Shown here: positions 6,564-9,753 of the stretch, piece after piece | Layout of the letters: each line of letters begins with the position of its first letter | Position numbering within the stretch: the first letter of the stretch is position 1 | NCBI GenBank assembly: GCA_019314185.1 | Contig: JAFCZU010000083.1 | Location: 1-9,753, forward strand | Direction of reading: 5' to 3' | Origin: Deltaproteobacteria bacterium | GTDB lineage: Bacteria > Desulfobacterota > Desulfobacteria > Desulfobacterales > ETH-SRB1 | DNA length: 9,753 bases | Notes under the pieces: generated by a model | Databases searched by the model: none | What the model was told of the DNA's origin: nothing | What the model saw: only the letters and a program-made list of their open reading frames with translations | Program-made: the position numbers and the translations under genes

Positions 6564-6818
6564 TCATTCCGGCTTTGCCAGGCTAGAAAGCTCATCTTTT
6601 ACTTGGTCGATAATTTCGTAAAACCAGCTTAAGTCTTCAATTGTCAAACGGCCCGCCTTTACAGGCGCTCTGTCAGACCCATCCTGCTTCTTCAGTATTC
6701 TTGGGCCTATCTGAAGTTTCGGCTGAGACTTATCATACCGGTTAATAGAAATAAGCAGTCCTGTTTCTTCACATTTCCACTTTTTAAGTACCTTATCCTT
6801 TTCTGGGTCAAAAGCCAT
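6564..6818 (-). CDS. Small PC4/YdbC-like putative nucleic-acid-binding protein
   Basis: An 84-aa soluble protein. The order of a beta-rich segment LLISINRYDKSQPKLQIGPR (21-40), then APVKAGRLTIEDLSWFYEIIDQVKDEL (51-77) resembles the PC4 / YdbC fold: strands ending in a K(A/G)(G/R).(S/L)LT-type turn followed by a long helix, a fold that binds single-stranded DNA or RNA. The match is by pattern and is weak, so function is tentative. Single cysteine C16. The start is firm: AAAGGAGA (6824-6831) lies 5 bases upstream. It begins 24 bases after the glyS stop on the same strand and is very probably cotranscribed with glyS. It could simply be an uncharacterised conserved small protein. Confidence 0.75.
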   Translation of the reverse strand: MAFDPEKDKVLKKWKCEETGLLISINRYDKSQPKLQIGPRILKKQDGSDRAPVKAGRLTIEDLSWFYEIIDQVKDELSSLAKPE

Positions 6819-6842
6819 AATATTCTCCTTTAATAGTATTAC

Positions 6843-8930
6843 CTATGTTGAAATTTTTGAAAAATCAGCAAACAAACCAAACAAATCCGCTATGTGCTTA
6901 AGCAACGCAAGCCTGTTGTTGCGTATTCTTACATCTTCCGCCATTACCATAACGCCGTCAAAAAAAGCGTCAACAGGATCACGTAATGAAGCTATATAAA
7001 GCATGGCCTGATCAAAGAAACCTTTTTCAAGGCTGTCTGTCACCTTCTTTTTAACTTCATTACAGGCTGAAAAGAGAACCCGCTCACATTCATCCTGAAA
7101 CAGATCTTCATTTACCTCTTTTGTTTCAAAATGACCGGCCTTTTTTATTATATTAACAACACGCTTAAAAACCGTTGCGAGATGTTCAAAGCCGGACTCG
7201 GTTTTCAACTGTTCCAGGGCTCGCACCCTGTTCCAGACATTTGGAATATGATCTATTGAGACAGCGATTACCGCTGCGATTACATCCTTTGAAAATCCTT
7301 CTTCAAAGAGAAGATTGGCAATCCTGCTCTGCAAGAAGGCATATATCATTTCCTTTTTTTCTTTTATATCACGAGCGCTTCCATCTACAAAAAGCTCCAG
7401 GCTCTTTGCAATCATCCCGCTTAATGAAAACGAAAAACCCTTATCAAGCATAATCTGAATAACACCAATCCCCTGACGCCGAAGCGCATATGGATCAGCT
7501 GTTCCTGTTGGAATCAGATCTATACTGAAACATCCGCAAATAGTATCAATCTTGTCGGCGATACCCAAAACAGCCCCTGCATCTGTTACCGGAAGAGGCC
7601 CGCCGGAATATGCTGGACGATAATGTTCTTCTATCGCAGATGCCACTGTGTCCGATTCCCCGGCGGCAGCGGCATAAACTCTTCCCATAACCCCCTGAAG
7701 CTTGGGAAATTCAATCACAATCTGGCTCACAAGATCAGCCTTGCACAAAAATGCCGCTCTTGACACATCTTTTTTAACATCCGGAGAAAAATCAGCGGCA
7801 TCTGTCAGAAATGTAGAAAGTTTCTGAACCCTGATTGCTTTTTCATACACCGACCCCAGCCTTGCCTGGAAAAGGACCCCTTTCAATTCTCCCGCCAGAT
7901 CATCAAGTGATTTCTCCAGGTCGCTTCTACAAAAAAATTGAGCGTCTTTAAGTCTTGCCCTGAGCACCCTTTCATGCCCCCTGGCAACCAGCGCCACATC
8001 CTTTACACCAGTATTATTCACAGCAATAAAAAATGGCATCAAATTATTTTTTTCATCTATTACAGCAAAATATTTCTGATGTTCTCGCATAGCTGTAATC
8101 AACACTTCCGGCGGAAGTTCAAGAAACGCTTTATCAAACTTACCGGATATAATTGCCGGATATTCAACAAGATTGGTTACAATATCAACAAGGTCATCAT
8201 CTTGCAGGATTCTGCCCCCCTGGTCTCCGGCAATTTTATTGATGCCGCAAACAATCTGTTTTTTCCTCTCTTTTAGGTCAACCAACACATCGGCCAATCG
8301 CAAAGCTTCAACGTATTCATCAGAATTAGAAAGCATGATTCTGCCAGGATTCATAAAACTGTGTCCAAAAACATGCCTGCCGCTTTTTACATTTCCCAAA
8401 ACAAATGGAATAATTTTATCGCCAAACAGCGCCAGAATCGAATGTATCGGCCTTGCAAATTCAATGTTTAGATTCGCCCATTTCATTGTTTTCGGAAACG
8501 GAATTGACAAAATCACATCAGGCAAAATCTTTTTAAGAAGTGTGCTTGTAGCAAGGCCTCTTTCTGTTTTCCTTGCGCATAAATACCGGCCTTTTTTTGT
8601 ATCCTTGATTGTTAAATCATTAACAAAAACCCCTGACTTCTCGGCAAATTTCTTTGCTGCAAGAGTTGGAGCGCCGTTTTCATCAAAACCAACCTTTTCA
8701 GGAGGCCCTGTTGTCTCGGTTGACAACTGTTTCTGCTTAACAGCAACATCCGCGACTTCCACCGCAAGCCTTCTCGGCGTTCCAAAAATCCTGACTTCGC
8801 CGTGTTCAATACGCACATCGTCCATCCTTTGCAAGATCATTAATGAAAGGCTCTTCAGCGCGGGCTTAATATAACCGGCAGGAATTTCCTCTGAACCTAT
8901 TTCAAGCAATAGATTGTGTCTAACAGACAT
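6843..8930 (-). CDS. glyS: Glycyl-tRNA synthetase beta subunit
   Basis: Beta chain of the alpha2beta2-type bacterial glycyl-tRNA synthetase, which charges tRNA-Gly; beta recognises the tRNA and needs the alpha chain (GlyQ) for catalysis. Seen: 695 aa, full length (E. coli about 689). Family blocks in order: LLLEIGSEEIPAGY (7-20), FGTPRRLAV (49-57), FPKTMKWANLNIEFARPIH (145-163), ELPPEVLITAMREHQKYF (271-288), RVLRARLKDAQFF (321-333), LQGVMGRVYA (411-420) with EEHYRPAYSGGPLP (434-447), GIADKIDT (456-463) and TADPYALRRQ (477-486), then an alpha-helical anticodon-binding C-terminus. The start is fixed by AGGAGGAA (8935-8942) four bases before the ATG. Stop is TAG. The usual partner glyQ is not immediately upstream; a DUF299 regulator gene is. 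A PC4-like gene follows 24 bases downstream. Confidence 0.97.
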   Translation of the reverse strand: MSVRHNLLLEIGSEEIPAGYIKPALKSLSLMILQRMDDVRIEHGEVRIFGTPRRLAVEVADVAVKQKQLSTETTGPPEKVGFDENGAPTLAAKKFAEKSGVFVNDLTIKDTKKGRYLCARKTERGLATSTLLKKILPDVILSIPFPKTMKWANLNIEFARPIHSILALFGDKIIPFVLGNVKSGRHVFGHSFMNPGRIMLSNSDEYVEALRLADVLVDLKERKKQIVCGINKIAGDQGGRILQDDDLVDIVTNLVEYPAIISGKFDKAFLELPPEVLITAMREHQKYFAVIDEKNNLMPFFIAVNNTGVKDVALVARGHERVLRARLKDAQFFCRSDLEKSLDDLAGELKGVLFQARLGSVYEKAIRVQKLSTFLTDAADFSPDVKKDVSRAAFLCKADLVSQIVIEFPKLQGVMGRVYAAAAGESDTVASAIEEHYRPAYSGGPLPVTDAGAVLGIADKIDTICGCFSIDLIPTGTADPYALRRQGIGVIQIMLDKGFSFSLSGMIAKSLELFVDGSARDIKEKKEMIYAFLQSRIANLLFEEGFSKDVIAAVIAVSIDHIPNVWNRVRALEQLKTESGFEHLATVFKRVVNIIKKAGHFETKEVNEDLFQDECERVLFSACNEVKKKVTDSLEKGFFDQAMLYIASLRDPVDAFFDGVMVMAEDVRIRNNRLALLKHIADLFGLFADFSKIST

Positions 8931-8934
8931 CTAT

Positions 8935-8942
8935 TTCCTCCT
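8935..8942 (-). promoter_or_regulatory. glyS ribosome binding site
   Basis: Minus-strand AGGAGGAA, four bases before the ATG at 8930: a near-perfect anti-SD match that settles the glyS start. A T-run (8943-8949) lies directly upstream of it. Confidence 0.8.
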
Positions 8943-9218
8943 AAAAAAATAAATCAACCCTAATAAGAAAGAAGCATTCCAAATGAAACTGAAAGTTATG
9001 TCAGAAATCAGAAGAAACGTAAAGAATATATTCAACAAAGCAAACTTTTATCAGAATGCCCTGTACGATTATATTTTTTGTCCTAATGGCTGGCAATATC
9101 ATCATTGTCCAAATCAGTATGTCCGATCCGGTTATGTTCGATATCATAACGGGTATCTTTGGATTCCTGCAGATGTGGTATATCCGGTGCGGTTCAACAA
9201 GCTATCACGGCGACTACT
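8943..9218. other. Spacer between the DUF299 gene and glyS
   Basis: About 276 bases without an assignable gene. It contains an imperfect stem-loop: CCGGTTATG (9128-9136) pairs with CATAACGGG (9145-9153) at 8 of 9 positions around an 8-base loop, but no T-tract follows on the minus strand, so it is not a classic terminator. Two overlapping plus-strand frames are open here (from 8983 and from 9056); neither has a ribosome binding site, and both run into the DUF299 gene on the other strand. No T-box-like leader was recognised before glyS. Confidence 0.45.
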
Positions 9219-9753
9219 TTACAAATAGACATCCGGCTGGCCCCCAATTAAAGCACCCCGAAAATATCCTTTGGACAGGTTCAATTCCTGCGTAATCTGG
9301 GTAGCCATTTCCTCGATAGATTTCCCTGCCGAAAAGACAACCGGAATATGATATTTCTGGAATATTTGTTCGGCCTGTTTAATTTCAAACTTGCAGGTGG
9401 TAAGGTTAGCATAGTTACTGTTTGGATAACGCTTTGTCCGAACATTGTGCAGAAGATTCGGGGTAGTGGTGATACCCACTGTGCGTTTCAGGTTGCGGAG
9501 GATGTCATCCGGCAAGCGATATTCGGAAAGGAACTCATCAGTAAGAGGGAAATTGGCCGTTTTCAGGCCTATCTGGGAAGCCATATAGACCGATATGGGC
9601 GTTTTGCCGGCCCTGGAAACTCCTATAATAATGACATCAGCCATGTCATACTCCAATATCTTGATGCCGTCGTCGTGTCTCATACAGTAGTGGATTGCTT
9701 CCACCCGTCGGTCAATGTCCATATCAGTCACCTTGCGGCTGGCCCCAGGAACC
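9219..9753 (-). CDS. ppsR: DUF299 kinase/pyrophosphorylase regulating PEP synthase or PPDK (partial)
   Basis: Bifunctional regulator: ADP-dependent phosphorylation inactivates, and phosphate-dependent dephosphorylation reactivates, a PEP-forming dikinase. Seen: about 178 codons of the C-terminal half. Key blocks are HYCMRHDDG, MADVIIIGVSRAGKTP with a P-loop GxSRxGKT (9623-9600), LKTANFPLT, VGITTTPNLLHNVR, NSNYANLTTCKFEIKQAE, and IPVVFSAGKSIEEMATQI. The frame has no stop up to the window edge, and the residues before the GTG at 9731 (VPGASRK) continue the family pattern, so the true start lies outside; the family is about 270 residues. The last ten or so residues (ALIGGQPDVYL) look like a lineage-specific tail. 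Whether the target is pyruvate phosphate dikinase or PEP synthase cannot be told here. Confidence 0.9.
   Translation of the reverse strand, partial: VPGASRKVTDMDIDRRVEAIHYCMRHDDGIKILEYDMADVIIIGVSRAGKTPISVYMASQIGLKTANFPLTDEFLSEYRLPDDILRNLKRTVGITTTPNLLHNVRTKRYPNSNYANLTTCKFEIKQAEQIFQKYHIPVVFSAGKSIEEMATQITQELNLSKGYFRGALIGGQPDVYL

Noticed and set aside
6393..6632. A 79-residue plus-strand open frame
   Set aside because: It runs through the inverted repeat and antisense into the PC4-like gene, with no ribosome binding site and a low-complexity translation.
8173..8874. A 233-residue plus-strand open frame
   Set aside because: It is fully antisense to glyS, whose protein is unmistakable, and its translation resembles no known family.
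8943..9000. T-box or other riboswitch leader before glyS
   Set aside because: No T-box sequence, specifier-type stem or terminator/antiterminator pair is visible.
8983..9228. An 81-residue plus-strand open frame (MKLKVMSEIRRN...)
   Set aside because: No ribosome binding site, aromatic-rich composition with no recognisable domain, and it competes with another frame over the same bases.
9219..9731. Complete DUF299 gene starting at GTG 9731
   Set aside because: The frame stays open to the window edge and the residues before 9731 continue the family pattern, so the visible gene is only a C-terminal part.

Overview
The window looks like chromosomal DNA of an anaerobic sulfate-reducing bacterium of the Desulfobacterota (Desulfobacteraceae-like). 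It is AT-rich. The main clues are an AhbD-type heme b synthase (the siroheme-dependent heme route of sulfate reducers and archaea), an rpsA-sppA pair, a DUF3786 protein, and a two-part RdgC homologue most like the longer deltaproteobacterial forms. The assignment rests on recognition of protein sequences, not on a search. Most of the window is core housekeeping; no CRISPR array, phage module, toxin-antitoxin pair, tRNA or rRNA was seen.

Layout. (1) 45-1172, plus strand: ahbD, the last step of alternative heme synthesis, cut off from its upstream neighbours by the window edge. A probable bidirectional terminator (about 1205-1239) separates it from the convergent sppA. (2) 4054-1278, minus strand: a two-gene operon, rpsA (ribosomal protein S1, six S1 domains with an acidic N-terminal extension) and then, 5 bases downstream, sppA (signal peptide peptidase). 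(3) 4055-4384: a divergent promoter region between rpsA and a plus-strand DUF3786 gene (4385-5032). (4) 6191-5049, minus strand: an RdgC-like recombination-associated protein whose single reading frame is interrupted by one in-frame TAA, giving an N-terminal ORF of 204 aa and a C-terminal ORF of 174 aa. (5) 6192-6563: a gene-free stretch with two different repeat-like structures, a double palindrome and a long imperfect inverted repeat built on GAACATCGAA. (6) 8930-6564, minus strand: glyS (glycyl-tRNA synthetase beta chain) followed by a small PC4/YdbC-like protein. (7) 9753-9219, minus strand: the C-terminal part of a DUF299 kinase/pyrophosphorylase that regulates PEP synthase or pyruvate phosphate dikinase, running off the window.

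Working together: S1 and GlyS serve translation, SppA clears cleaved signal peptides in the membrane, the DUF299 protein sets the direction of pyruvate/PEP flux, and AhbD supplies heme b for cytochromes. The points most worth a second look are the stop-interrupted rdgC and the repeat-bearing spacer beside it. I found no convincing undescribed multi-gene system.
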